A stretch of 64,000 bases of DNA from Ascaris suum. Its lineage: Eukaryota; Nematoda; Chromadorea; Rhabditida; Ascarididae. The translations under genes and the position numbers were made by a program. Location: positions 3,720,001 through 3,784,000 of the forward strand of contig CM024168.1 of assembly GCA_013433145.1 (NCBI GenBank), read 5' to 3'. Numbering within the stretch: the stretch's first letter is position 1; every line of letters begins with the position of its first letter. Positions 1-13,514 of the stretch are shown here, in pieces. The notes under the pieces are model-generated. The model was not told the origin of the DNA, did not search any database, and saw only the letters and a list, made by a program, of their open reading frames with translations.

Positions 1-159
1 CTAGTACTTTTTTCGAAAATAGCGAAGAAATTTTTCTTCCTCATTTACTAGATAATATTTACAAGGAATTATTACTCTATTTATGGAATTTGCTAAGAGA
101 TAATAAAGAAAATTCTTCTTGCGAATATGAAAGTACCTATGCAATTTATGGCTTTGTAC

Positions 160-3100
160 TTGAATTGCTTTCGTCTCAACTAGCTCGACGATTTGTCGCT
201 TCTTTTCTGCACATCCACACGCTCGCATTAATCGTTCCCACATTTTACGATACTAAAAAAAACTTTGAGATTTCGCGTCTCGATAAATCACCATTCGGAT
301 GAAATTATTATCAAATTTATTTCATTGGCACTCTGTTATTTATTTTCGATGTCGAATGTCTACCATAGTTTGCGTTCTAATTTCAGCAAAATATACGGCA
401 GCAATAATTTACAGCAGCACTAATTAATTTTTTAAAAAACAGAAGTATAATAAAATGCGCTCTTTGCTATAGACAACGCTTGAGAAATTGGTTATTGTGC
501 TGATTTTTTTTTTCTTAATTTTGTTCAGTTTGCTGTAATTTCACACCATTTTTGACCTTATCATATTCGTTTAATTATTTTCAAATAATATTAGTTAGGT
601 ACTTAAAGAATTTTTGCCCTTCGAAACACTTGTCGATCGATCCGAATCATCTACGAGCAAACCTTTCCTCAATTTATGCAAATTTTTGAGAAATGTTCGA
701 TGTTCCAAACTTCTGCCCGATCCTCACTTTTAAAAATGATACCAACTAGTGGCAAATTCATCCTGGCAATCAATAGAAATTGCCCAAGGATCTGATAAAA
801 TTCATCCATTCGTAGCATTCGAAATCATTCGTCTCAAACTGAATTGATGGGCAGAGTAGCAGAGTATTCTCGGAAAGCTGATCTCAGAGTAGCCGAGTAT
901 CTCAAACGAAGAAAAAAATAATAAAATTATCATGAAAGCAATTCGAAGGTGAACCGCATATAAACACTCAATTTTTATCATTGTGATGCGATGATTCAAC
1001 CATCATTCAGATAGTGGAGATTACTGAAAAAGAGCGGAATAGCCAAGCCTAGTTTTGTGACAATTTTGGCCAATGAGAGAGCAAATGAACGCATGAAAGC
1101 GAGCTGAAAACTACGCAAAGGCAAGCGAGGCGTTATGAAGATTTTTATTGCTATGGCAAATGAAATAAGCCAATAATTATGAAGTAAAAATAAACAAAAG
1201 TGATATATGACAAGCGATGTCGGCTTAAACGAATTCGACGACGATTATCATTTTTGTCTATCACTTCTTGGATCTTTTTGAGGAATGGCGCTGATCTCTT
1301 CTACCAACTTGCTTTCAGTACATTAAAGCTCATATGCTCATAAATTAACGTGATAGGACATGAGTCAAACAAAGTTTCGGCTGCACCTCACTATTTCCGC
1401 TTTACGTAATTCGAGACGATTAACACCCACTAACAATCTATGTTCATCTGCGCTCACTGCACATACGCCATTAAACAATGACTGCCATCAATATCCTGCC
1501 GAAGCACTCTGGCTTCCACCTACCAACCAAAAATCTCATCGTACTGCATCCTCAGTTTTTTTTTTTTCGCTCCATTTGGTCAACTTTTAAACGAATGAAC
1601 ACGCGTATTGCGCGTCAATTTGCCAGAGAAAACGACGAAATGTAGATGCAATTCCTCAGTCGCACTCACCCCGCTGAATGGTTGGTCACGCAAATCAACC
1701 GAGGTGGCGAAGCATGAGACATGCCTTTCTCTTTAATCATGGTAACCCATCGACCAACTTTCGAACGAATACCGAAATTTCAATCACTTCTGCAGGTATT
1801 TTTGCATCGGTATCTAAGAGGAAAAATCATCTTTTGCTGCAGAGTAGAAGGGTTATCCGGATGACTTAAAAAATGAAGGCATTGTTCTGCAATATTCTAA
1901 TTTTTGTTGCCGGCTTGTGAAATAAGTCAGTTATACCTTACAACTGGCCAGTAACGGTCTGACAATGAAGAAGCAAGCGCACAGTAAGCAGCGAAGTCCT
2001 AATAAACAAAACTAACAACCATTACGAGTGTTTTGCCTCGGCATTTAGGTTTGGATAGTGCAATAAGTGTTGCATCAGCACCGATCACCACTATCATTTG
2101 AAAAGAGGGAAAATTTAGAAGAGTATAGGTCACCCACCATGTGCTGCTGCGATATGCAAGCGTGCAACTCCGCTATGGCCGGGAATTAGCGCAATTCTTC
2201 GTCATATTTTAAATGAATGCAAGTTAATACCTACTTTTGCGTAAGTAGCTAAGACTACTTCCGAGAGGAATCGACCGACATCAACCGCTGCAAGTACCAT
2301 AAGTGGGATACCCAAAAGACCATATCCGATCGCCACCCATTGACCCAACAGTGTTGTTGGTGTTGCGGACGCATATCCAGTTGTCGTCTACAAAAGTGAT
2401 CCTCACTTATTGCTCTCATCTCGTGACAATTTCTTCAAGCAACATTTTCTATGGCAAGCGCCTAAGTAATAAGCCTCGAAATAGATAGTCAAGGAAAAAC
2501 CAGAGGTAATACCCACAAAAGATGGAAGAGCATATTTTAGTACCACATTTTTTTTCGTTCAATGTATTATCAAGAATGATTACGGACATTGATCATTTCA
2601 TGTTCTGAATGACTTGCAGATGAATAAGAAACGAATTATTTTACCAATCACTCTCGATTACGCTGATTGTTTTGTAACCGTCTGCGAAAAACAACCAATG
2701 GACGAAAGCCGATAGCATCACTAGAAATTCGAAGCAGGCGAAGATTTGAGCTGGAAATCTTGCCTATGACATTAAGCTGCTTTCTAATTCACCCATAAAC
2801 AATTCCAAAAATGATATCAATGATATTTGTCATAGTAAAACGTAATACTGATTGAATAGCGCAATAAATTTGAACAATTGGAAACGAACGAGAATCGAAA
2901 GTGCATATAATATGGATGCCATTTGCGTCCATCTTGGTGAAAAAAGTCGTTCGTCTTGCGATTCATCATCAGCGTTCAGCACAAATTCGCGTCCTTCCAT
3001 AAGTGAAGATAGTCTTAAAATAGCAATGAAGTAGTTTTATGGAAACTGTGTAATAGAAATGAAAATGTAAAATGGAAATTGGCCTAGGTCATTTTGAGAA

Positions 3101-6100
3101 ATGGACGGAGGAGATAGAAGGAGACAAAATATATCCACAGAAAACAACGCTTTGATAGCTCGAGAAACTATTGATATTTTGTACTTATATAGAACATCCT
3201 TCGGAAGCTGATGCAACAATTGATGTCTTATAATTCTTTTTCAACGGTAGCTTCTTCGCATGTCCTATTTCATTGCTCATTGATGCAGAAATTGTTTGAG
3301 AGAGTGGGAAATTTGTAGTTGCAAACAAATTATTTACCGAATTTTTTTAGCTCTAGCTTCAGTGAGATTGGAAATAAAATTATTGGTGAGACAGATATGT
3401 AGACCCCATGGTTTTATAATGCATTTTGCAAATATAATTTCGCAATCAATCCTTTATTTTTGCGGGGTGGAAAGTTCCAGAAGAGTCCCGTTCTCAAAAA
3501 CTAATATATTTTTTGAAATTTGATAACTCAAAACTTATTAAGGGGTAAGGAAGTTATTTTCAAACGTTTTCCTTTATGTTCAATTTTGTCTTGAGAGCAT
3601 TTCTCCCTCGACTTATCTCAATTCTTAGCCAACGTAAAACGATGAAATTTTTTGATATGATTGCTAGCAATATATAGAAACACCGAAATCTTTGCGGCAT
3701 TATTTCATCTGCTGTTAAAATGGTAAAAATTAATGAATAAATTTACGCCTCCATTTTGAGTTTCACTATTTAAATTTTTTTTTGGTAGTTCATGATTTTT
3801 ACTGTACGATTTATTCTAAAAAGTGAATCCTTTTGGCCTATTTTGCGTTTATTATTGTTATTGTATCTCGTTGAATATCATTAGAAATAAGTGCAATTAG
3901 GGTTCAAATTTTTGTGGAATAAAAACGCCTCGTCCTCTTTGGTTACTTACAAATATATGTTGTACTTTACATCAAATTCCATACTAGATACGGAATACAG
4001 TTTTAGATATGAGGTGTAGAAGCTTAGAGGAGACGATAGACGACAACTCTTTACACTGCAGACTTAAAGCCGAATCGATAGTTTCTCAAATGTATGATAT
4101 AGAGGTTGCAAATAATCATACTTTTTGTGGGTATTGAATATAGTGCGTACATAGCTACTGATGTAGTAGCGAAGGCAAAAATTTACTTCATTTTTGAAAG
4201 TTGATCTATAAAACCCCAAGGGGTCAATTTCTCAGAAAAATGTGAGCTTGCAACAATTGCTTGCTCGGAATATAACACGATAAACAAAAATATGCGTTCC
4301 TTCCTTAATCCCAATTTTTGCTTCACATAGCAGTAGACTAATTTTTTTTTTTTTTTTTTGGAAAACGGAAAGAATTCATGAAAGAGAATGTGATTTTTCG
4401 AAGTAAATTCACATTTTTTATGATCGATATGATTTTTCAAATATTTTACAAAAGCATCCAATCTCTTAGCATATTTTGCACTATTTTGTTCGTCCCAAAA
4501 TATTGTTCAGGATAGGCGGAACTCATGCGCAAAAATTTAGCCCCTTCAAGATCTGCAGAAAGACAAGGGGGTGGAGAACATATGAAAGGGATGGTCAAGA
4601 AATACGACAAGGAATTCTCTAAGAGTTGGGAGTTGGAGTACTCGTGGAGACTTTCGAAACTCTCGACGATAGTGCCGACTGCTTTTGCGATGAAGGTCGG
4701 AAAACATGGTGACTGGAAACAGCGATAGCCTAAAAGAGCGAGCCTTGACGATGTGTGGCAAATGCGAAAAATATGAGTTTAAACGAAATTGTCCGATCCG
4801 ATGAGAATAACCGATATTTTGCAACTCAGGAAAACTCTATTTTCATATATTATTTCCTATTATCGATGAATTCATAAAGCAATCCTCTCAATCGCAATGA
4901 TAACATCGTCATAGACAGTGGAATGGACTCATACGTAATGTTATACTTTGAAATCTAAAAGGGATTTAGCGCTGTAAGAAATGAATAAAATGAAGGATCT
5001 TCTCCTCAACGCATCGAACGTAATACCCGTTCGAATATCACACTTTCATTTCCGGTTTTGAGATATATTTGTAAGAATTCGCTTGCACTCATAATGTTTG
5101 GACACATCTCCGATTTAGCATGCGGCCATCTGCTAGGCCTAGCAAATAGTTAGCGCATTTTCGGCTCAATTCCTAAAATGCTCTTTATTTAAATTCTTCT
5201 CAAATTTCCACAAATGCAACAATATTTGCAAGCAATGAAACAAGTATTGAGACGTTTTAATTGTTTTTGTATATATGCGATTATAACTGTGACTCATAAT
5301 AAAAGTGATCAGGAAGTGTAATGATTGTAATTAGAAAATAAAAAGTTTTCGTGAAAACACATATTCGTGGAAATTGATTTGCTAATCAATTCCGCAGATA
5401 TTTATTTTCGCAGCAAAAATTATTTCAAACATCCAAACGATGAAATGTGCTCATTCCATAGAATCTTCAGAAGCTCGTAATTTTGATACCTCTCTTTATA
5501 TATGAGGCGTTGCCTAATTTCAGTTGAATTCTTTGCTCTATGCGACCACGTTTTTCCAGTTCCACTGGTTCATCGTAGTATTTAAGGCTGACGTGTGACT
5601 GGCTATTTTATAACCTAAAATTCGTTTCAGCTTGAGCATCGATATAAAAAGCTAATGCCTAGAAAGTAAGTGGACAGATTTCCGTATGAAAAAAGCGCTC
5701 ACTTTGAGAGAGAAGCGTAGATGTGTGGCCGGAAGTTGGGATTCCGTGCGGAGATGGGACACGCCTCACTAGCCGCGGTTGCAGTTTCACGGTATGCATT
5801 TCGGACACGCTGTAATTTCTCGAATTGATGACGACGATCGGTTGCATCCTCGATTCTAAATATATTTTCTCTAAGAATCAAATTGTTTATCGGGATATTC
5901 GCATATTTAGTCGATAAATCTCTGTCTTCTATAGGCATGAATTTGACATTTTCATAAAAATAGCAACACGCCATCAATTTTGTTTTTTTTTTAACTCCAT
6001 GCATAATTCGAACAGCCTAGAACATTAGGATATTGGATTATCGCCTCAAATAAAAGTAAAGAGAAGCTTTTCAATATTCCACACTATTTTGTCATTTCGT

Positions 6101-6645
6101 TTTTTTTTTGTGAATATAGTTACTTCTCATCAGTTTATGAGCGCATAGATAAGAAAAAATTGCTTAGGGATTATGCCTTTAAAATCGAGAAATTCACCTA
6201 TAATGATTATATGTGAAAGAGAAACTCTCTTGAGTGCATAAATTGTTAAGTCAGAACAATTCGCCACATTCAAAACTGAGAAATATGTTCTCTTCTGTAG
6301 CAATTTCTTTTGCTTCTTACTCAACGTTATGATTGGAACGACAAATATTTGAATGATGTGAATTAAATTTTATATTGGAATGTAACGAATTCAGTTGTTT
6401 TACGAGAATAAGAGGCCCTCTTTAAATAGTGTTGGTTTATGCATTCGCGATTGTGATGATGATACTTAAAAAGTCTTCCTTCACCGAGTTAACGTTCTTC
6501 TTGATTTGTTTATTGCGATTTACGTTTATCGATGTGGTCATCTAACGATAAAATGATAAAAATAAACCAACCTAGCGAATGTCCAAGCACCAACAAGTAG
6601 ATAGAGGAATAGAAAAAAATAGAGACCAAGATGTGGAAGAGCCAT
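160..6645 (-). CDS. Two-pore (K2P/TWK) potassium channel, N-terminal half, gene runs off left edge
   Basis: Predicted K+ leak channel of the plasma membrane. Seven phase-consistent exons (5' to 3'): 6645-6572, 5855-5703, 5587-5490, 4729-4642, 3013-2890, 2387-2235, 252-160; together 783 nt, 261 codons. Exon 1 encodes TM1 (LPHLGLYFFLFLYLLVGAW, about residues 3-21), a typical K2P first helix. Exons 2-4 and the start of 5 give a long charged extracellular cap (about residues 25-165) containing helical, Glu/Arg-rich stretches. Exon 5 ends with the pore helix (RWTQMASILYALSIL) and exon 6 opens with the filter TTTGYA (180-185) followed by TM2 (GLLGIPLMVLAAVDVGRFLSE), the most diagnostic block. Exon 7 is a basic, Cys-containing cytoplasmic loop. 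TM3, second pore and TM4 were not found and probably lie beyond base 1. The start ATG at 6645 lies 9 nt after a TTGCAG acceptor at 6655, so it may be trans-spliced; an upstream coding exon is not excluded. The family is firm; exons 3 and 4 and the exon 5 acceptor (AAG) are less certain. Confidence -1.
2235..2387 (-). CDS. K2P channel exon 6: first pore filter and TM2
   Basis: This 153-nt exon (51 codons, phase 0 at both ends) starts after CTTTTGTAG and ends AAA|gtaggt. It encodes T-T-T-G-Y-A, then a PTT turn, then TM2 with the K2P signature GIPL...D.G.FLSE. In most K2P channels the first filter is T-I/V-G-Y/F/L-G; here the second glycine codon is GCG (Ala) and the residue before the first glycine is Thr. 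The preceding exon (3013-2890) supplies the pore helix and ends in phase 0, so the junction is consistent. Confidence -1.
5703..5855 (-). CDS. K2P channel exon 2: cap helix, symmetric and possibly alternative
   Basis: The exon starts after TATATTTAG and ends TCAAA|gtgagc; it is 153 nt with one overhang base at the start and two at the end. It reads IEDATDRRHQFEKLQRVRNA and more, a charged helix like the one following TM1 in K2P channels. The next exon (5587-5490) needs the same phase and also begins like a post-TM1 cap segment (YYDEPVELEKRGRIEQRIQ). Exon 1 can therefore join either exon in frame, so exon 2 may be constitutive, skipped or mutually exclusive. Confidence -1.
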
Positions 6646-6654
6646 TTTAATGAA

Positions 6655-6660
6655 CTGCAA
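6655..6660 (-). promoter_or_regulatory. Candidate trans-splice/3' splice acceptor before K2P start
   Basis: The minus strand reads ATTGCAG directly before base 6654, and ATG follows nine bases later at 6645. In nematodes many mRNAs receive a spliced leader at such a site a few bases before the start codon. An ordinary upstream coding exon is also possible, because the frame is open (TTC ATT AAA ATG) up to the acceptor. Confidence -1.
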
Positions 6661-7140
6661 TCTTCCAATTAACAATACTCTGTGGAATAATTACGCGAAT
6701 TTTTCATCAAATTGCAATTTCATCTCATTTAAGCGATGCATAGTAGTGTCTTCATAGAATCTCATCTAATCATAGAACGAAAAACAAAAGTTGAAACAAA
6801 AAGAGACTTTTCCTTAGGAAAAAAACCGTTCCTTTTCTAGAGCCAAATTTCCTTCGCTTCGATGAATTAAATGATATTTCTTGGAATTTTTTTCACGTTT
6901 CTGTCAAGATTTTCCATAGGAATATGTTTAGTTTTATGTTGACTTTTTTTTTTTGAAATTCTCTATAGTATTTCCATTATGGAATTTTAAATAATTTCAG
7001 TATTTCATAGGTTTTTTTCTACATTTTAGACTCAATATGATTTAATAAATTTCAAAAATTAAACCTTCTAAAGAGAAACATTTCAAACCTGAGCACATTT
7101 TTGTTTATTGAAAGCACAAAGCCAACGCATAGTGACGAAT

Positions 7141-7285
7141 GAGAATCAAGCATCCGTTCGTTGAATGCGAGGATGCAACCGACGGCCCACATTAGAGTCA
7201 ATGCTCCGCACACGTATCTTGCTTCCGATAATGCAATTATAGCGTTTAGAATAGCATCACATCGATGTGGCCGGTTGCTCCAATA
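7141..7285 (-). CDS. Orphan exon candidate with hydrophobic segment
   Basis: Unassigned. After an acceptor-like GATCGCAG (ends 7286) the minus frame is open and GC-richer than its surroundings. It reads YWSNRPHRCDAILNAIIALS then a hydrophobic stretch (YVCGALTLMWAVGCILAF). It lies about 500 bp upstream of the K2P first exon on the same strand. The hydrophobic run argues against it being a cytosolic N-terminus of that channel. No clear donor or partner exon was found; it could be a chance open frame or a remnant. Confidence -1.
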
Positions 7286-8793
7286 CTGCGATCTTCCTTG
7301 TGATGTATATGTGTATGTCCCTCTCTATTCGCTCTTAATTTTCATTAATGAGACTTCACCCGCCTTAGACACCCACATATTCTCCATGGATCATGGACAA
7401 GGGATTAGTACGGTTATGAGGTACAGCGGACGTTAGAGTGTGGAATAGATGCCCCTGTCCTTGATTCAGGTAGATCTCGAAAAGTAGGTGTGCGAATGAA
7501 ATTCACGAAACACGAGAATGAACAATAACTATGCAGCATATGCCAAAAACGAGCCTAGTCAATAAACAAAAAATCACTGTTGCACTCGAAACTTATCAAT
7601 TTTCTTTGTATTTATATTACTGTTTGCTTCAATTTGACTTTTAAGTATACGTGTAAGTACAGTGCAGAGTATAATTATCTCTGCATATAGTTATTTTCCA
7701 TTTAGAGAATAAGGGATAGTAGGGGAGGATATTGTAATGTATACATCTCGCAAAGCCATGGATTTGATAATCATCACTACGGTCAAATATTCACTACTAC
7801 GGTTCTCAATATTCTGCATATTCATGAAGGGGGTGGCTGAAGAGACTTTCAAATTTTCTCAATAAAACCTGAACAGGATCATTTTTAAATTGTGTACTTA
7901 TCTCTTGGATCGTTTATATGATATTATCACTAGAGAGTGATCTGTGGTGAATATAAATTAGCAAGACGCTCTTTGGTGAACAGTTGGGAAAGAGGATGAA
8001 AGTATTATCTGACATCAGATATACAGATCTTTCAGTGTAGACGTTCAACACTGGAAGATCCATTCAGCACACATTAATGACATATTCTTATTTTCATTGA
8101 CGCACTGAGGAGAATATGAATGAGAAAATTGAAATGTTTTATGTTGTAACAAAAGCCGTTGGAAGAGACTTTCACGCGAAATTGAATTCGCAACGAAAAC
8201 AAGGTTTGCGCTCTATTGATTTGGTGTGATGGTTTATCATGCGATTCATTAGTACTATCTCACTTTTTTAGATGATGTCATGGGATAATTTAGTCGACAC
8301 ATTTTGCAAAGGATTTATTTGCTCATGCTTAGGCTAGCTACAACGACCTGAAAAAATGAGCCTAGCTTACATTTATACGTCAAGCAGCAGCGAGCTTCCC
8401 CTCAAAACCTAATTCGTCCGTACAACCCTTACAAATGCCCCCCCCCCTGAAAAATTTTCAGCATTTTCAACAACTCAATGTTGAGAAGGTTTTTTGCGTT
8501 GAAAGCTTTATAAATTGAAAAAGCATGTCATACATATGGATATGGAGGACGGAATTGGTTTGCAGCTACTTCTAAGATAATAATATGTGTCGTGTGCTGC
8601 TCCAGTAAAATTTTAATGCCCAATGGAAGTGATCTATTTGATTAAGGTGCAACATTTGTCGTGGCGCGTAATGTATTTCGAGGAATTAGGCTGCTTCTTA
8701 TAATACTTAATCGAAACATCCTTAAATTGAAAATTACATACACTTTTATTTTATGTCCTCTACTCGATTTATTGGATCAGGGGATTAATTCAC

Positions 8794-8876
<83 letters not shown>

Positions 8877-11800
8877 TTTGTTTATTTATTCACTTGTTTG
8901 TTTGTTCGTCTATTTGTCTACTTATTCGCTTATTCATTTATTTATCTGTTCCTTTGTTGTTTCATCCATTTTTTTATTTATATTTTCATTTTTATCTATT
9001 TATTTATTTATTCTTTCATTCATACATTCATTTTTTTATTTCCTCGTTTATTAATTCATCTACTTACTGCTTTATTTGTTTACCTCTATCTTTTCTACTT
9101 ATATAACAAGGAATAAACAAACCAATCGCATTTTTCAGCGTTCTCTATCAATTATTGCTTTATGAATGAGGAAGCCTGCAAATAAACCTTTGCCGTCTTT
9201 ATGGGGTCATAATGCTTGCAGTCATAATGCTCTGATAACGTTAAGCAAAGTAGCCTCTATGCCTCCTCTCACATATTTCAACGAACTACAAATCATCTTT
9301 ATTATCGCTATTTTATTGCCCATTATATGCGTTCGCAAATTTGTATACGTAAAAACATGCCACTCTACCACCAGGAGCTCTACGATGATGAACGTTTGTG
9401 CGCTTTTTATTTACACTCTTCTAAATTCACAAGGACAGATATCTCTGTATTTAGATTCTCTAGAAAAATGAAAAATTCTTGAGGCTAACAAAGTAATTTG
9501 TGACCATAACGATCATGGATGCAGAAGTTTCTTCGCATTTATTTCTAGTAATTACGCATCTAAGACTAAAGGAATTAAGGTATTAGCGGAAAATGAGACA
9601 TCAGAACATAGTTCTCAAAAGAAAGTATTCAACATTTTCGATGCTCTTCGCCGACAAACTGATGTGGTTCATAGTTGAAGAGCTTTAAGGATTTGTTATT
9701 CCCTTTCAGATGAGAACATCAGCGGGATATATTTTAGCAGTTTTGCTTGTGTTGACATTCAACTGAGATAGTGATTGCTCTGAAGAAAGCTCTTGTTTCT
9801 CTTCATTTTGTTGTCCTTACAGGTGCATGAAAGCGTCGTACTCCTCGCTACGAACGCGATTTACTTATCTATCTATCACCCCTCTTTATTTATCTATCTC
9901 TCTTTCCCAAACCTAACTATGGCAACCATGTGCCCACGCATGTACGGTTGCATGTAGATAGTAGTTACCTCAGGAATCATCATCTTTTATGCTCATCCAT
10001 CAGCTTCGAAAGAAAAAGTTTGGAAGTGTCACGTTTCTTTATTTGCATGTAGATAGTAGTTGTCAATGTGTTTTAAATCGTTTAAATCGGAAAGCGAGTG
10101 GAGGAGCACATTAGATGAGATTGCAAGATACGAGCAACCAGCTTCATAAACTATCAAGAAATTATAAAACACAACGAACGATGTTTGCATATTTCAATTG
10201 ATCCGCTCGCATATGCAATACGACTGTTTCAAAAATAATTCATTTTTTTAATCTCAATGATGTGAAATAAAATTCTTGCGTTTTAAAATCTGTGTAGATT
10301 TTTTTACGCCTTTAAATGCCTCTTATATTTTTTTAGAGCGCATCAGTCAATGTGAGTTATGGTTATTAGGCTATCCTGTTGCGTGAATTATGCCCATTAA
10401 GTTTCAAAACTCCATCTCTAGTAGACCTTCAACTTAAATTACCCAATAGATGCGCAGACAGACACGTACACAAGCATTGCATCGCCATAATACGCCTAGT
10501 AAATGCAAATTTTCAAAGCGGAGATTTACATATTATGAAAGCAAAGTTTTTCTTTGCAAAAGATTTGTATGAGTGGTGGGATTAGTCTGAAAGCACTATC
10601 CTTTATATTCCTCTATTCGCTGGTAAAAGTGGAACGTTATATTGAACAGCGCTTCACTATATTTGGACATTTTCTCCGATTTTTCTCTCATCGTTTCCTA
10701 TGTACTATTCGACGCGTATGCATATGAAGCTATTTGTGGGCTTTCTTTTGCGTTTCGAAGCTAAACCATCCCTTATCTATATGTACTATTACATACAAAT
10801 TTCTTTGTAAAACTTAACAAAAGTGATATCTGACTTTTATGTATTTTTGCCGGCAAATTTGCATATGCAAACCTTCTTGGATACAAATTTGCGTATTTCA
10901 TAAGATTTATATGCAAATGGTCATGTTCGTATACAAATCGACAATCGGAAATGCAATAAAATGAATAACGCAAATCTAATCTCGCAGATTTCTAGTTTTC
11001 TCAGCATCATCTCCATCTGCTAAAGTCGAAATTTCCTCGGCGCATATGTTCATTGAAATCTTTAGCTTACTTCATTTACAGCTGTTTTTTTGTCACCAAG
11101 ATATTTCAATTTACTATTAGTGTTGTTGCGATTAAACGCGTAACGAGGAAAAAATGCGTTCGACTTCTATGCTAGGAAAGGTAATGGCAGACAATTACTT
11201 ACCTGCAAAACTATATAACGAATGCTTCATTTAATCGGTTTGCACAATGCTGACTCTAATTGATAAGGAAATATATGAAACAATGCTATAGTATTCAACA
11301 GAAAACGTCTTCTTCACAATCCAAGCGAAAATTTGTGTCTTAATTATAATGAAAGTGTTCTCATCACATTTGCCCAATAAAAATTTATGCATCACAGTGG
11401 AAATAAATATGGCTTTGTATGCATTATCGTAATAAAATCAAACCCTCAGGCGTCGACAATGTTCCGGTGCGAATTTTGAGTTTATTAGCTTTATCCTTTT
11501 AAAATTGTCAATAAATATTAAAATTTATTGGCATTACTGACTAAACATTTGATTACTTAATCATCATCCATTAAGTATTAGTTCTTGAACAATTCGCATT
11601 GATCTGCAATTCGGTCGAAATGTCATCAATAGACTGCATCAACGAAACATCTTTTATTCATTTCTTCTTATGCTCTTTCCATGTCTTTTTTTGGATCTTT
11701 TCTTCAATGACTTGCGTTATATTTCTTTCTGTATGCGACCGACAACTCCCAATTTTATAGCACTAATTGGATTTGCATTTCATCATTACATTCTCGAGTT

Positions 11801-13514
11801 GTGTCGTAAAATTTGCATGGATCACTTATAAAATTATCAACTCAAAAAAGAACATATCAAGTGGAACTGAATTCAGTAAGCACTACTTAGAGGGAATTAA
11901 TTTCTATGATTTAAGTGAAATATAAAAATAAAGTTCTAAAGTTGTTTACTTTCTTTCGGAGTATATTAGAGGGAAATCAAAGTACACTAGAAGGAAGTGA
12001 TATTCGAAAACAACTCTTGTTCACAGATAACGCGCATTTTTTGCCTAATTACGCAACAAAACAAATTTCAAAAATTCACTGTGTTCTTTTCGTTGTTTCT
12101 GTCTTATTATCAACTGCCTACACACTCTAATAATGGCGCTCATATCGTTTCAATCAACTTCTCTACAGCGCATTATTTATGCGTTCAAGTCAATGAGTAT
12201 AGGAAAATACATCGAAATACCCCAAATTTTCATAATCGCCACTTATTTCTACATCACTGCCAAGGACCTATACTCAATTGGTAGTTGAAGCTTTCCCAAG
12301 TCCAGTGTCTAATTTCAATGCGGAACAAATAATTGAAAATTTTATTTATTTGCAGCAATATTTTACATGATTATCGTTGAAATTGCAAAAATTTCACTGA
12401 AAATATGAACTATGAGGTGTTTTTTTTGGTATTGTGAATGACGTTTTGTTTCCGTATTGAATTGTTGTCATTACCGATGAGTGCCACAATCAGGATCACT
12501 TGAAAATCCTCGTAGAATGAGGAAATAGCTGAACGTTGCAGAGAGAAGCTGAAATTTAATTTTAGATCTGTTGAGAGAATTTTTAAGACTTTTTTTTATT
12601 CTGAATCTAATAAACGATCAATCATAAAATTAAAAATGCTTGAAATTTACTGCAATAGAAATAATCAATGTGAACCGAAAGGCAATAGAGAGAAACTAAA
12701 ATGCTAATCTAAACATATTTACATATGGAATTCTTTTAAATATCAAAATTGCCTATTTATTTTTTGAGCAATCAACTATGAATCTATAAATACGAGCATA
12801 AACTTAGTTGTACAAATGGAAAAGCACATATATAAGAAGAAGACTACTTGCTTTGTGGTTTATACATAGTAGAAAATTAGAAATTCTATACAACTGATGG
12901 GATAAAATAAACAAAAAAAAATTGATAAGCGACTGCTGTCGAAATAACTAGTTGTCGGAGCATTTATCCGCAAAGAGGAATGATGCGGCTTTCTGTTGCA
13001 ATTATAGAGGCGACTATATATGGACTGTTATCGATATTTTTTTAAACTAAGAATGTTCGATTTTTTCTATGAAAACGGTGAAGGTTGTAAAATAAGGAAA
13101 AAGTTCTGCGCAAAACCGTTCTCCATCCTCAAAACAATGTGAGTTCATATTTGGCTAATGCACACGTTTGCCAACGCAATCTCTAGCTCTAAATCAACAC
13201 AACACGTCCTGTCCCTACTTCTATTACTAATTCTTTGCAACAGTGAATCAAAAATACTCCATGAATGTGCTCATTTTCTGCCAATCATCTCGATGTTTTT
13301 ATAAGGAGCGAATTGTGTGTTTAAATGCTGAAAACTGTTCCAGATTTTGCGAAGTTGCTGTTGATTTTGCATCTGAAACTTCACCACATCAACTTACTCA
13401 AAAACTTTTCTTCGTGATTATGTTTCTCGTTATTACCTTCTTTAACTTTTAATCGAACTCTTTTCAGTTCTAAACTGATTAACTATGAATTAAAATCAAA
13501 ACAGTTGTCAATAC
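7286..13514. other. Intergenic region between K2P and gustatory-receptor genes
   Basis: AT-rich sequence with scattered short open frames lacking family resemblance or supporting splice sites. It holds the TTTA repeat at 8794-8890 and a C10 run at 8438-8447. The last exon of the gustatory-receptor gene should lie between about 10 and 13.5 kb on the minus strand but could not be recognised. Confidence -1.
8794..8890. repeat. (TTTA)n microsatellite
   Basis: About 24 near-perfect tandem copies of TTTA/TTAT run from 8794 to 8890, followed to about 9020 by interrupted, degenerate copies (TTTG, TTCA and TTCG variants). The 151-codon open frame here is only a by-product of the repeat (LFIY repeats) and is not a gene. 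Confidence -1.

Noticed and set aside
1936..2200. Possible small minus-strand exons between K2P exon 6 and exon 7
   Set aside because: Some acceptor and donor pairs exist (for example around 1936-2000), but their phases or stops do not fit, whereas exon 6 joins 252-160 directly in phase 0 with sensible loop sequence.
8661..9116. 151-codon plus-strand open frame full of LFIY repeats
   Set aside because: It is a translation of the TTTA tandem repeat and its degenerate flank, with no independent coding signal.
9166..9471. 101-codon plus-strand open frame
   Set aside because: Composition like random AT-rich DNA, no family resemblance and no supporting signals.
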